Positions 19,035 through 28,137 of a DNA stretch of 64,000 nucleotides are shown in pieces. Origin of the DNA: Bacillota bacterium (GTDB lineage Bacteria > Bacillota > Clostridia > Acetivibrionales > DTU013). The translations under genes and the position numbers were made by a program. Positions within the stretch are counted from its first letter, which is position 1. Each line of letters begins with the position of its first letter. Location of the stretch: NCBI GenBank assembly GCA_023426125.1, contig JAFABI010000011.1:1-64000 (forward strand), in the 5' to 3' direction. The notes beneath the pieces were generated by a model that searched no databases, was not told where the DNA came from, and saw only the letters and a program-made list of their open reading frames with translations.

Positions 19035-19736
19035 CTACTTCACATGGGGATAATCGGGTTTGCCTTCCTTATGGAAAAGCCTCGCAAGATGATCGTGCTC
19101 GCCGGTTACGTTGAAAACCACCCATTCTCCGATATTTGTAGCATGGTCGGCCATTCTTTCCAGGTACTTGGCAATGAACATGAAATCAATGGCCTGCTCG
19201 ACGGCTTCGGAATTATTCTTCATGATATTGACCAGTTCCAGCAATATTTTATTGAAAAGGTCGTCAACGTCGTCATCGCTGGCGCATACCTCCTGTGCAA
19301 GCTTTATATCCTGGCGGACGTATGCGTCGATGGACTTGTTCACCATCTGCTTGGCCATTTCCGCCATTTTGGGTATGTCGATCAACGGCTTTATATATTT
19401 CACATTGGCCATCCGGAGGGTCAATTCGGCGATATCGGAAGAATGGTCGGCAATCCTCTCCATATCGGTGATGATTTTAAGGGCGGTGCTGATTGTCCGG
19501 AGGTCCTTGGCAAGAGGCTGCTGCCGCGCAATAAGGTTCATGCACTTCTTTTCGATGGCCTGCTCCAGGTCGTCGATGATATCGTCATTCAAAAAAACCT
19601 GCCGCGCCAGCTCCACATCCTGCTTTTTCAAAGCCTGTATGGTATTGTCGATGGATTCCTCAACCAGGCTTCCCATCTTAATAAGCTCCCGGTGCAAATC
19701 GTCCAGTCCCTGATCAAATGAATGTCTTGTTACCAT
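19035..19736 (-). CDS. phoU: phosphate-specific transport system accessory protein
   Basis: Two PhoU repeats of about 110 residues, each a three-helix bundle with an E/DxxxD metal motif (for example DIIDDLEQAIEKK and DDDVDDLFNKIL). Cytoplasmic negative regulator linking PstSCAB to PhoR. It is 233 aa, the normal length. GAGGTGAC precedes its ATG. It sits 25 bases downstream of pstB and is in the same transcription unit as phoB-phoR. Confidence 0.95.
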   Translation of the reverse strand: MVTRHSFDQGLDDLHRELIKMGSLVEESIDNTIQALKKQDVELARQVFLNDDIIDDLEQAIEKKCMNLIARQQPLAKDLRTISTALKIITDMERIADHSSDIAELTLRMANVKYIKPLIDIPKMAEMAKQMVNKSIDAYVRQDIKLAQEVCASDDDVDDLFNKILLELVNIMKNNSEAVEQAIDFMFIAKYLERMADHATNIGEWVVFNVTGEHDHLARLFHKEGKPDYPHVK

Positions 19737-19761
19737 TTTATGTCACCTCATACTTTTATTA

Positions 19762-20523
19762 TTAACCAAATCTTCCGGTAATATAATCTTCCGTGCGTTT
19801 GTCGGCAGGTTTGCTGAAGATGTTTTCCGTGTTGTCATATTCCACAATCTCGCCATGGAGGAAAAACGCCGTCCTGTCGGAGATTCGTCCCGCCTGCTGC
19901 ATATTGTGGGTAACGATCACGATGGTATATTTCTCCTTTAACACATGAATCAGATCCTCAATTTTTAATGTCGAAATCGGGTCAAGGGCCGAAGTCGGCT
20001 CATCCATCAGGACGACCTCCGGCTCCACCGCCAGCACCCTGGCAATGCATAATCTCTGCTGCTGGCCCCCTGAAAGTCCCAGCGCGTTTTGCTTCAGGCG
20101 GTCCTTCACCTCATCCCAGAGAGCTGCATTTTTAAGGCTCTTTTCAACAATCTCGCCCAACTGGGACTTTGACTTTATACCATGGATCCTGGGACCGTAG
20201 GCTACATTGTCAAAGACCGACATAGGGAAGGGGTTCGGCTTTTGAAAAACCATTCCCACTCTTTTCCTTAAGTCCACTATATCATACTCCTTATATATAT
20301 TCAAACCGTCGAGAAAAACGTCTCCGGATATTACGACGCTCTCTATCAGGTCGTTCATACGGTTCAACGTCTTGATAAAGGTGGATTTTCCGCAGCCTGA
20401 AGGGCCGATGAGGGCTGTAACCTCCCGTTCCAGAATATCAACGGTTATGGCTTTTAATGCCTGGACATTGCCGTAGTACAGATCCAGATTCTTTGTATAT
20501 AGCTTGATTTTATCCTTTTCCAT
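19762..20523 (-). CDS. pstB: phosphate ABC transporter ATP-binding protein (first copy)
   Basis: ATPase of the high-affinity phosphate importer. Walker A GPSGCGKST, Q-loop, signature LSGGQQQR, Walker B VVLMDEP with the D-loop SALDPIST, and the switch His in VTHNMQQAGR. 253 aa with the start at MEKDKIKLY, which has GAAAGG 9 bases upstream. A longer version from 20556 would add 11 residues. It has its own triple PhoP-box-like repeat about 75 bases upstream and is separated from pstSCA by a chemoreceptor gene. Confidence 0.93.
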   Translation of the reverse strand: MEKDKIKLYTKNLDLYYGNVQALKAITVDILEREVTALIGPSGCGKSTFIKTLNRMNDLIESVVISGDVFLDGLNIYKEYDIVDLRKRVGMVFQKPNPFPMSVFDNVAYGPRIHGIKSKSQLGEIVEKSLKNAALWDEVKDRLKQNALGLSGGQQQRLCIARVLAVEPEVVLMDEPTSALDPISTLKIEDLIHVLKEKYTIVIVTHNMQQAGRISDRTAFFLHGEIVEYDNTENIFSKPADKRTEDYITGRFG

Positions 20524-20596
20524 AGTCATCAGCCTTTCGTTTGCATAGAATTGCATACCATGTTCACTCTATACTATCAATTATAATTTAATGTTG

Positions 20597-20624
20597 CGTT
20601 AAACAAATGTTAACTTGCTGTTAA
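20597..20624 (-). promoter_or_regulatory. PhoP/PhoB box-like triple direct repeat
   Basis: CGTTAA (20597), TGTTAA (20608) and TGTTAA (20619) follow each other with an exact 11-base period. On the - strand they read TTAACA-type hexamers, the Gram-positive PhoP consensus. The site lies 74 bases upstream of the pstB start and so would make pstB-phoU-phoB-phoR its own Pho-controlled unit. Confidence 0.7.
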
Positions 20625-20696
20625 TTGCATAATACTACCGCGAAGAATAAATGTTTTTTTCGCTGTAGCAATAATTATCCTGCCGGCAGAGCCGGC

Positions 20697-22883
20697 CTAC
20701 TGCTTTCCCATTTTAAATACGCCTACCAGGTTTTTCAGGTTTTGCGCCAGTGAGTCCAGATTGTCGCTGGCTGTCGATATTTCCCCGATGGAAGCGGCTT
20801 GCTCCTGTACGGAAGCGGAGACATTTTCGGTACTGGCGGAGTTTTGTACGCTTACGGTAACCAATTTGTGAATTCCTTCGTCAACCTCCTGCCGCATTTG
20901 GTCGATCATCCGGCGGGATTCGTTCAGCACCAGCACCCTGGATTCCGCCGCCTTTATGGCCTGTGTAATCTCCAGATATTTATCCTTTGTCTGGTTGACG
21001 CATTCTTTCTGCTTTTCCGATATATCGATCAGTTTCTCCACGTTTTTCTCCACTTCCGAGGTGTCTTTGCGCAGTCCGTGAATGATGCCGTTAATGGTCA
21101 GGGTAGACTCCCGGGACTGTTCTGCCAGCTTCCGTATTTCATCGGCTACGACGGCAAAGCCTTTTCCATGTTCACCCACCCTTGCGGCCTCGATGGAGGC
21201 ATTCAGTGAAAGCAGATTGGTTTTATCGGCGATATCCATAATGAGTTTACTGGCTTTTGCAATTTCGTGGGAGCTTTGATGCGATTTGAGTATACTAAGG
21301 TGGACATCCTTGTTGGCTTCACTGGAGTGTGTGTTTATTTCGGACAGGTTATCAATCACTTCCAGGCCGTATTCCGCCAGTTTGCTTACCTCATCGGTAG
21401 CTGCGGTCATCTGCTTCAAATACTCATAATCCCTTGTGATAATATTGCTTAATTCCGTTGACTTGTTGAAGCAGGCTTCCGCGCTGTATGTTTGCTCCAG
21501 CGAGCCTTTCGCTATTTCACTTACGCTTTTGGCTACGATATCGGCTGTTTCGGAGGATTGCTGTGAATTTGCCTTTAAATCCCTGGAAGAAGCCGCCACT
21601 TCACCGGCAGACCTGTCGACTTCCAAAAGGATGCTTTTTAAATTATTGACAATTTTTACGATAGCCCTTTCCAGGTTTCCGATTTCGTCTTTCCTCCTCA
21701 GCTCATTATCGCTGATGGGTATTTCCAGATCATAGCCGGCGATTTTGCCGGTTATTTTTATGACTTTGCCAATGGGCCTGCTGATGGTAAATGCGATATT
21801 GACCGCAAGAAGGGAAGCTGCGGCGATAATGAGAAAGGCAATCATAAAAAGACTTTTTCGGAGATTCCCGATGGCTCCCAGGGCTTCAGCCTCTTCAACT
21901 TCTATAACAAGTCCGGCAAAGCTGTCTCCGATTTTTGCAACGGATAAGGTACCGATTACTGCCGTGCCCGTATAGCCGGAGTAGCTTATTGTCCGGCTGA
22001 AGGCCAAATCACCGTTGGCTACCGGCCCGGACAGGAAGCTTACGGCTTCGGTTTTGATTGCCTCCTTCAAGGCTGCGCCATCGGTATAAGGCTCTTTCAT
22101 GGTATTTGTAAGCAGCAGGCCTTCGGAATCGATCAAGTAGGAATCTCCGGTCGTACCCAGTTTTTCGATGCCGTTTTGGACGATATTGTTGATTGCACTC
22201 TGGTTTAAAACGATGTTTAGAGTACCGACAGGCGTTTTGTTACTGGTATCGGAATAGGAATAAACCGGAGCCGCCAGTACGGCTATGTTATCATCTATAA
22301 AGCTGTTGCGGAACACCCCCGACCAGTTTAGCTCTCCGGCCATTGCCTTGCCGGTAAAATCTCCGGAAAATACCAGCGGCGATATGTCCAGCTTGTCGTA
22401 ATTTATACTGAAAGCTACTTCACTATATTTATTTGTCAAAAAGATATCCGTATACTTGTATTTGTCCAGCGGAATGTTCAGTAAGCTCTGAAAATCCTCC
22501 AGAATTTTTTGCTCCTCAGCATCACTGATATTGAAGCTGTTGATTTTCTCGATTCCTTCCCTTACAATGCGTGATCCCGTCAGCAGCAATGCGTCGCCTT
22601 CCCGGGCGTGGAAGTATTGATCGATTCTTTCATTGGTTAATGCCATATATAATTGATTTTCCTTAAAGACCTCATTTTTTATTTCTTTGCTGGAACTGCT
22701 TATATTTAGCCAGCTTAATACGATTATAGGCAGGAAACTGGTAAGAATAACCATTGCTAACAGCTTCGTACGAATTTTAAAATTCTTCAGGCCGACAAAA
22801 TCACCGACCTTGAAACTCTTCAGGTCAATAGAATGGCCGGTTATAAAATTCTTCAGCCTGCTCAAATCACCGATATTTTTCAT
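20697..22883 (-). CDS. methyl-accepting chemotaxis protein with dCACHE sensor
   Basis: Membrane chemoreceptor, 728 aa. TM1 at about 42-62, a large extracellular double-Cache-like domain (about 65-340), TM2 at about 343-366, HAMP to about 420, then a long signalling helix pair. The conserved CheA/CheW-binding tip includes LNASIEAARVGEHGKGFAVV and ADEIRKLAEQSRES. The first 40 cytoplasmic residues contain three similar LKNF/LKSF-type steps, not usual for the family. It begins 22 bases after pstA and is probably co-transcribed with pstSCA. Placement inside a pst locus suggests a phosphate- or starvation-related taxis role, which is inference. Confidence 0.9.
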   Translation of the reverse strand: MKNIGDLSRLKNFITGHSIDLKSFKVGDFVGLKNFKIRTKLLAMVILTSFLPIIVLSWLNISSSSKEIKNEVFKENQLYMALTNERIDQYFHAREGDALLLTGSRIVREGIEKINSFNISDAEEQKILEDFQSLLNIPLDKYKYTDIFLTNKYSEVAFSINYDKLDISPLVFSGDFTGKAMAGELNWSGVFRNSFIDDNIAVLAAPVYSYSDTSNKTPVGTLNIVLNQSAINNIVQNGIEKLGTTGDSYLIDSEGLLLTNTMKEPYTDGAALKEAIKTEAVSFLSGPVANGDLAFSRTISYSGYTGTAVIGTLSVAKIGDSFAGLVIEVEEAEALGAIGNLRKSLFMIAFLIIAAASLLAVNIAFTISRPIGKVIKITGKIAGYDLEIPISDNELRRKDEIGNLERAIVKIVNNLKSILLEVDRSAGEVAASSRDLKANSQQSSETADIVAKSVSEIAKGSLEQTYSAEACFNKSTELSNIITRDYEYLKQMTAATDEVSKLAEYGLEVIDNLSEINTHSSEANKDVHLSILKSHQSSHEIAKASKLIMDIADKTNLLSLNASIEAARVGEHGKGFAVVADEIRKLAEQSRESTLTINGIIHGLRKDTSEVEKNVEKLIDISEKQKECVNQTKDKYLEITQAIKAAESRVLVLNESRRMIDQMRQEVDEGIHKLVTVSVQNSASTENVSASVQEQAASIGEISTASDNLDSLAQNLKNLVGVFKMGKQ

Positions 22884-22905
22884 TGTGTAAATCCCCCGGA
22901 AGACT

Positions 22906-23793
22906 CTAATACCTTCTCTGAAACTTATTTCTTATTAGAATTGCCACCGAATTCATCAGGAACAAAAGCAAAAGAAGTACGATAATTGTTGCTGCGGCAA
23001 GATTTGCATATTCTTTCGTGAGTACCGTATCAAGGGTCCAATAGTAAATTTGAATGGGAAGGGCCGTAAAATCATCCATAAAGCCTGTGGGTGTCCTTAA
23101 GAGCAGCGCCGGTATCCCCAGAACCACCAGAGGAGCGGTTTCGCCAATGGCTCTTGAGAGAGATAAAATCGAGCCTGTCATAATACCCGGCAACGCGGTA
23201 GGAAGAACAATTTTTCTTATGGTTGTCCACTTGGTGGCTCCCAGGGCATAGGAGGCATCCCGGAGAAAGCCGGGTACGGCGCGGATGGCTTCCTGGCTGG
23301 ATACAACGACGATGGGAAGCACCAGCAAAGACATGGTCAGGCCCCCTGCCAGCACACTGGAGCCCAGGTTCAGAAGCCTTCCGAAAACCGTTAGCCCAAG
23401 CAGCCCGAAGATTACCGAAGGCACGCCCGACAGGTTTGATATATTGGTATTTATCAGGTATTGCATTGCTCCCTTTTTTGAATATTCTTCCATGTATATG
23501 GCGGTTGCCACGCCCAAAAACAATGTCACAGGAGCCACGATGACCATCAGCAGGGCTGAGCCGGCCAATACACCCTTTATTCCGGCTTTTTCGGCATTGA
23601 TTGACAATTTGCTTGTTAAAAACTGAATGTCCAGCCATCCAATGCTCTGGCTGATGACCCTGTATATCAACAGGCCCAATACCAGCAAAGAGAATATGAT
23701 CGTAAATGAAAATACCACTTTTGCCGTCTTATCCAGCAGGATTCTTCTTTTCATCCTCTTGTGAACCAGTTCCGCATTGAAATAAGATTTCAT
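22906..23793 (-). CDS. pstA: phosphate ABC transporter permease PstA (first copy)
   Basis: Inner-membrane channel subunit, 295 aa, with six TM helices and the binding-protein-dependent transport motif SYALGATKWTTIRKIVLPTALPG. It begins 2 bases after the pstC stop, so translation is coupled. The characteristic SLSRAIGETAPLVVLG motif of PstA is present. Partner of 23796-24716 (PstC) and of the ATPase 19762-20523. The ATPase is displaced by the chemoreceptor gene. Confidence 0.93.
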   Translation of the reverse strand: MKSYFNAELVHKRMKRRILLDKTAKVVFSFTIIFSLLVLGLLIYRVISQSIGWLDIQFLTSKLSINAEKAGIKGVLAGSALLMVIVAPVTLFLGVATAIYMEEYSKKGAMQYLINTNISNLSGVPSVIFGLLGLTVFGRLLNLGSSVLAGGLTMSLLVLPIVVVSSQEAIRAVPGFLRDASYALGATKWTTIRKIVLPTALPGIMTGSILSLSRAIGETAPLVVLGIPALLLRTPTGFMDDFTALPIQIYYWTLDTVLTKEYANLAAATIIVLLLLLFLMNSVAILIRNKFQRRY

Positions 23794-23795
23794 TT

Positions 23796-24716
23796 TTAGT
23801 ACTCCTTCCGGAATCTTTTGGTAACATATTTTGCAGCCAGATTCATTAAAAGCGTAAAGACAAAAAGGAGCAGTCCCACCGCATACAGGCTGTAATAGCC
23901 AAGAGTTCCGCTGGCTGCGTCTCCGCTGGTGAACTCGACGATATACGCCGTCATTGTTTGCATGGGTTTTGTGAAGTCCAGTGTAAAATTCTTTGCGCTC
24001 CCGCTGGCAATCGCAACAATCATGGTCTCTCCGATGGCTCTGGAAACTGCCAGTACAAAAGAAGCGATTATTCCGGAAAGAGCGGCGGGTACGACAACTT
24101 TTACCGTGGCCTCCAGCCTTGTTGAGCCAAGAGCCAGAGCGCCTTCACGGATAGAATCGGGGACAGCGTTCATGGCGTCCTCGGATAGGGAGGCCACAAG
24201 GGGAATGATCATTATACCCATGACTATACCGGGGCTCAGGGCGTTTTTTGCTCCCAGGCCGGGGATAATTTTCATCAATAACGGGGTGACAAAGGAGTAT
24301 GCAAAAAAACCGTAAACAATGGTAGGAATTCCCGCCAATACCTCAATAACAGGTTTTAAAACCTTTCTCCTGTTTACTGTTGAAAATTCACTTAAGTACA
24401 TTGCTGCGGTCAATCCGATTGGAACGGCTACCAGCATGGCGATTGCCGTAGTGACAAAGGTCCCGCAAATCAACGGCAGGAAGCCGAAGCTGGGGTTATC
24501 CTTCAAAGGGGCAAGCTCCGTGCTGAAAATCTCTTTTAAAGGGACCTCCCTGAAAAAATGAGATGCATCGACGATCAAGGTCAAAACAATTCCTATGGAC
24601 GTCAATATGGAAATTGAGGCTATCAGTAATAATATGGCCGGTATTACCTTGTCCGTATTATATATTTTTGCTATACCGGTTTTATTTTTTTGCTTTATAT
24701 CTGCAAAATTACTCAC
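23796..24716 (-). CDS. pstC: phosphate ABC transporter permease PstC (first copy)
   Basis: Channel subunit, 306 aa, six TM helices, with REGALALGSTRLEATVKVVVP as EAA motif and AVSRAIGETMIVAIASG, the PstC signature. It follows pstS (25041-26081) after a 324-base gap that contains a palindromic repeat, and is followed directly by pstA. Confidence 0.93.
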   Translation of the reverse strand: MSNFADIKQKNKTGIAKIYNTDKVIPAILLLIASISILTSIGIVLTLIVDASHFFREVPLKEIFSTELAPLKDNPSFGFLPLICGTFVTTAIAMLVAVPIGLTAAMYLSEFSTVNRRKVLKPVIEVLAGIPTIVYGFFAYSFVTPLLMKIIPGLGAKNALSPGIVMGIMIIPLVASLSEDAMNAVPDSIREGALALGSTRLEATVKVVVPAALSGIIASFVLAVSRAIGETMIVAIASGSAKNFTLDFTKPMQTMTAYIVEFTSGDAASGTLGYYSLYAVGLLLFVFTLLMNLAAKYVTKRFRKEY

Positions 24717-24790
24717 TTTAATACATTCCTTCCGTTATGTTTATAACGACCTGATTTAGCGCATAGTGCCGGTTGCTGTAACCTGCTTTG

Positions 24791-24905
24791 TTTGTCATTG
24801 CGAGGAAGCGTAGCGACCGCGGCAATCTCATATGATTAAAGTAATGCTTCCGAAGCAGGCTGAGATTGCTACGCTCCGCTGCGTTACGCTCGCAATGACA
24901 CAAAC
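24791..24905. repeat. ATTGCGAG-type palindromic repeat (about 115 bp)
   Basis: Begins TTTGTCATTGCGAG and ends CTCGCAATGACACAAA. The arms (GGAAGCGTAGCGACC...GGCAATCTCA against TGAGATTGCTACGCTCC) fold into a long imperfect hairpin. It lies between pstS and pstC. A relative is at 34440-34618. The rest of the gap (24717-25040) has no gene. A smaller GACGAGGAGA-type hairpin near 24970-25000 may end or attenuate the pstS transcript. Confidence 0.75.
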
Positions 24906-24967
24906 CGACTGGCACAACAGACTAGTTTAAATGGAGGATATTTTTGCCGCCTCGTTATAAGTGCCTT

Positions 24968-25000
24968 AAGACGAGAAGAAAAATCTCTCCTCGTCTTAAG
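24968..25000 (-). terminator. stem-loop downstream of pstS, probable attenuator
   Basis: CTTAAGACGAG (24964-24974) and CTCGTCTTAAG (24990-25000) form an 11-bp stem around AGAAAAATCTC-like bases, about 40 bases past the pstS stop on the - strand. The T-content after it is modest. It could reduce read-through into pstC so that PstS is made in excess. Confidence 0.5.
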
Positions 25001-25040
25001 TAAGTTACAGGGTCTATCGTATGATGGTTTCCCATCAACA

Positions 25041-26081
25041 TTATTTAATACCTTCCAACTGCGCCTGCAATTCGGTATAGGCAGCATCGGGAAGTGGGGC
25101 AAAACCATTGGCGCCTGCCAATTTTTTGGCTCCTTCGGCAGATACGATATATTTGGCAAAATCAAGTACCTGTGGTTTTTCCTTTGCCAGATTTACATTC
25201 AGGTAGGTGAATACCGGACGGGTAAAGCCGGCATAGGGAAGGTCTTCGCCGATGGTTTCAATGGTAGGCTCCACCGGACCGCTGCCGAAGTCGACTTTTA
25301 CTGCGGTCAGCTTGTCTTTATTGTTTACATAGTAGCCGAATCCGAAGAAGGCAATGGCGTTTTTGTCGTTGGATACCAGATCGACAAGTGTGGAGTATTC
25401 CTGTTGCAGACTGACGGTTTTAACCAGGTCTGCTTTTTTAAGGATCGTCTCGTGGAAAAACTCATAGGTTCCGTGGTTTTCATTGGGGCCGTAGAATTTT
25501 ATTTCTTCCTTGGGCCAGTCGGATCTGATGTCGGACCAGAGTACTTTATCGTCTGCTTTGAATTTTCCCGACAGATACATGTTGATAATTTCTTCTTTTT
25601 TCATTTCAGTTGCCCAGGTGTTATCCTTATTGATAACCATTGTCAAACCGTCAAGGGCCAACTTGATTTCCAATGCATCGACTCCTTTTTCTTTAAGCGG
25701 GGTTGCTTCTTCATCCTTGATCTTTCTTGATGCGTCCGACAGGTCAGTTTCACCGGGGATGAATTTCTGGAAACCGGCGCCGGTACCTGCTCTTCCCACC
25801 TGTACGCTGACATTGGGCTGTACGTTGGTCATGTATTCCTCAGCGATGTTGGCCATCAGGGGATATACCGTAGCTGATCCGTCGATGATTACTTTGCCTT
25901 CGAGCGGCGCCGTCGTTGTTTCCGCTGCCGTTGTTGTTTCATTTCCTGCGGCGGCGGTAGTTGTTGTTCCGCTATCCGAGGGGTTTTCCTTCTGGCACCC
26001 GGTTAGCATAAACATTGACATTGTCATTGCGAGTGCCAACACGATGAGTGCCGTTGATCTTGCAATAGATTTTTTTCTCAT
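25041..26081 (-). CDS. pstS: phosphate-binding lipoprotein PstS (first copy)
   Basis: Extracellular phosphate receptor of the importer. Signal peptide with lipobox MLTGC (Cys29), then a Thr/Ala-rich linker. The phosphate-binding loops are visible as DGSATVYPL and VGRAGTGAGFQKF, followed by DLSDASRKI. 346 aa. GTACCTCC on the + strand gives a GGAGG ribosome binding site 8 bases upstream. A TGTTAA-N5-TGTTAA box lies 85 bases upstream of the start. First gene of the pstS-C-A-MCP unit. Confidence 0.93.
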   Translation of the reverse strand: MRKKSIARSTALIVLALAMTMSMFMLTGCQKENPSDSGTTTTAAAGNETTTAAETTTAPLEGKVIIDGSATVYPLMANIAEEYMTNVQPNVSVQVGRAGTGAGFQKFIPGETDLSDASRKIKDEEATPLKEKGVDALEIKLALDGLTMVINKDNTWATEMKKEEIINMYLSGKFKADDKVLWSDIRSDWPKEEIKFYGPNENHGTYEFFHETILKKADLVKTVSLQQEYSTLVDLVSNDKNAIAFFGFGYYVNNKDKLTAVKVDFGSGPVEPTIETIGEDLPYAGFTRPVFTYLNVNLAKEKPQVLDFAKYIVSAEGAKKLAGANGFAPLPDAAYTELQAQLEGIK

Positions 26082-26165
26082 TTCTTAATGTACCTCCAAG
26101 ATTTTTTTGTTTTTTATTTTATGTACTTATCCTATCCCTTTTTATTTAATAGCAAATTAATCACA

Positions 26166-26182
26166 TGTTAAATCCATGTTAA
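26166..26182 (-). promoter_or_regulatory. PhoP/PhoB box-like direct repeat upstream of pstS
   Basis: TGTTAA (26166-26171) and TGTTAA (26177-26182) with an 11-base period, the same spacing as at 20597. Oriented toward the pstS gene at 26081. Only two clear hexamers are seen. Confidence 0.65.
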
Positions 26183-26199
26183 CTTAATTCCAAATTTCA

Positions 26200-27087
26200 T
26201 TATTTCGCATTTCCATAGTTTTCTCCGACGATTTTCTGACCGTCGGCGCCAAGGATATAATTGATGAAAGCCTGGACCTCCGGCTTCGAGTCGCCCCTGG
26301 TGACGATAAGGAACGGTACGGACAGGGGATATGACCTGTCTCTCAAAGTGGCGGTTGTGCATTCGGCTCCCTCGACGCTGATCTTTTTCATGGAATCATC
26401 TGCAGACCCCATAGAGGTATAGCCTATGGCATTGTCCCTTGCCGAGATAATGGCCTGAACGGCTCCCGGCCCATCCATTACGAGGGCGTCGGCCCTTACA
26501 AGGGATACCTTTTTTCCGTCGCCGGTTTCCTGCAGCTTTAAAACGTCTTCAAAATCATCTCTGATTTCCGAGCCTTCTTCCCGGCTTACGACCAGTATTT
26601 CCTTGTCCGGTCCGCCGGCGTCCTTCCAGTTTTTGATCTCTCCATTAAATATCTTTGCGATTTGCTCCTTTGTCAGGTTGGCTATGGCAGCGCTGGAATG
26701 AGTTACTACCGCTATACCGTCATAAGCGATTACACTGCCGGTGAGACCGGCATTCTTCTCTTCCTCCGTAAGCTCGCGGGAGGAAGCGCCGATATCGGCT
26801 ATCCCTTCGGTTACATCCGTGATGCCTTTTTCTGAGCTGCTGCCCTGTATGTCTACCGTAATTCCGGGTTCGACCGCTTTGAACGCTTCGCAAAGCTCCT
26901 GCAGCAGCGGCTGGACGTACATCGATCCTGAGACTGTTATGGTACCTGTCAATGCACCCGTATCCTGATTTCCGCCGGGGGCGCCTTCTGCATCTTCCGG
27001 TCCTGCGCCGGCGCATGCGGAGAGAGATATTGCGAATGCCAGGGCAAACAGTATAGCCAGTGTTTTGTAGTTGAATATCTTTTTCAT
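26200..27087 (-). CDS. phosphate-binding lipoprotein PstS-like (second copy)
   Basis: PBP-like protein, 295 aa, with lipobox LSAC (Cys25), linker, and the loops TVSGSMYVQPLLQEL and DIQGSSSEKGITDV, then ADIGASSRELTEEE. This is the shorter PstS type found in many Clostridia, clearly different from 25041-26081. AGGAGGTT precedes the ATG. It lies at the tail of the second pst set (after pstB, with a 227-base gap that holds a palindromic element) and directly upstream of the first pstS and its Pho box. Confidence 0.9.
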   Translation of the reverse strand: MKKIFNYKTLAILFALAFAISLSACAGAGPEDAEGAPGGNQDTGALTGTITVSGSMYVQPLLQELCEAFKAVEPGITVDIQGSSSEKGITDVTEGIADIGASSRELTEEEKNAGLTGSVIAYDGIAVVTHSSAAIANLTKEQIAKIFNGEIKNWKDAGGPDKEILVVSREEGSEIRDDFEDVLKLQETGDGKKVSLVRADALVMDGPGAVQAIISARDNAIGYTSMGSADDSMKKISVEGAECTTATLRDRSYPLSVPFLIVTRGDSKPEVQAFINYILGADGQKIVGENYGNAK

Positions 27088-27134
27088 TGCTATAACCTCC
27101 TAGATTTTGTAAATAAGTGGGTCGGGGTGCGTCA

Positions 27135-27310
27135 GTGCGACAGGGGAGGGTTCTCCTCTGTCGAAGTTAACTTCCTGCTACTTTAGACGGACGGTCAATG
27201 GCCGCCCCTATGGAAATAATGAGCTGCGGTAGGATAACATGCATCTGTAGGGGCGCGCATTGCGCGTCCGCTGGGGTAATTCTGCGACAGAGAACCGTCC
27301 CCTGTTGCAC
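27135..27310. repeat. long imperfect palindrome with RAYT-type ends
   Basis: The ends GTGCGACAGGGGAGGGTTCTC (27135 on) and, inverted, GTGCAACAGGGGACGGTTCTC (ending 27310) are near copies. Inside, ACGGACGGTCAATGGCCGCC and the inverted match near 27250-27272 continue the pairing. The ends share the GGGGACGGTTCT core with the inverted repeats of the transposase element at 15497-16393. No gene lies inside. It separates pstB (second set) from the second pstS. Confidence 0.75.
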
Positions 27311-27314
27311 GTTT

Positions 27315-28133
27315 TTAGAAAGCTCCGTGCAGATAATTGGCCGTCAGCTTTGATTGCGGGCTTAAGAAAACATCCTGGGCCGGGCCCTGCTCTTCTATCC
27401 TTCCCTGATAGAAAAACGCCGCATAATCCGCAATTCTGGTGGCTTGCTGAAGGTTATGGGTGACAATGACGATGGTGAATTTCTCTTTCAATTCCAAAAG
27501 AAGGCTTTCGATCTTCATCGTGGAAATATGGTCAAGGGCTGAGCAGGGCTCATCAAAGAGGAGGATCTCGGGCTCGATGGCCAACGCTCTTGCGATGCAA
27601 AGCCTTTGCTGCTGCCCGCCCGATAATCTAAGCGCCGATTGGTTAAGCCTTGATTTGACCTCATCATACAGGTTGGAGGCTTTCAGCTTCTCAATGACAA
27701 TCTCCCGGACTCTGCTCCTGCCGATGCCCTGGATATTTTCCACGATGGGAAGCTTGAGATTGTCAAAAATCGTCATGGGAAAGGGATTGGGCTGCTGGAA
27801 AACCATGCCGATCCTCTGCCGTATGTTTATGACATTCCGGCCCCTGTCATACAGGTCTTCGCCGTGCAGCCGGATTTTGCCTTCCAGCCGGAAGTCTTTC
27901 ACAATGTCGTTCATCCGGTTGAAGCATTTCAGCAGCGTTGTCTTGCCGCATCCCGAAGGGCCTATGAAAGCGGTTATGCTGTTTTTCTTTATGGACATAT
28001 TGATCTGGTGGAGCGCCTGGGTATTGCCATACCATGCATCTGCATTCTCCACGCGGATGACTGTCTCGCTGTCTTTTACGGGAGTCCCCTTCCGGGGCGC
28101 CGTATTTTTATAATCGATTGAAACGTTTGCCAT
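27315..28133 (-). CDS. pstB: phosphate ABC transporter ATP-binding protein (second copy)
   Basis: ATPase, 272 aa. Walker A GPSGCGKTT, signature LSGGQQQR, Walker B ILLFDEP. The residues after Walker B read CSALDHIST where the first PstB has TSALDPIST, so the D-loop differs at two positions. The N-terminus has about 20 extra residues before VIRVENADAWYGN. It starts 4 bases after pstA (second copy). Last permease-complex gene of the second pst set. Confidence 0.92.
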   Translation of the reverse strand: MANVSIDYKNTAPRKGTPVKDSETVIRVENADAWYGNTQALHQINMSIKKNSITAFIGPSGCGKTTLLKCFNRMNDIVKDFRLEGKIRLHGEDLYDRGRNVINIRQRIGMVFQQPNPFPMTIFDNLKLPIVENIQGIGRSRVREIVIEKLKASNLYDEVKSRLNQSALRLSGGQQQRLCIARALAIEPEILLFDEPCSALDHISTMKIESLLLELKEKFTIVIVTHNLQQATRIADYAAFFYQGRIEEQGPAQDVFLSPQSKLTANYLHGAF

Positions 28134-28137
28134 CGGA

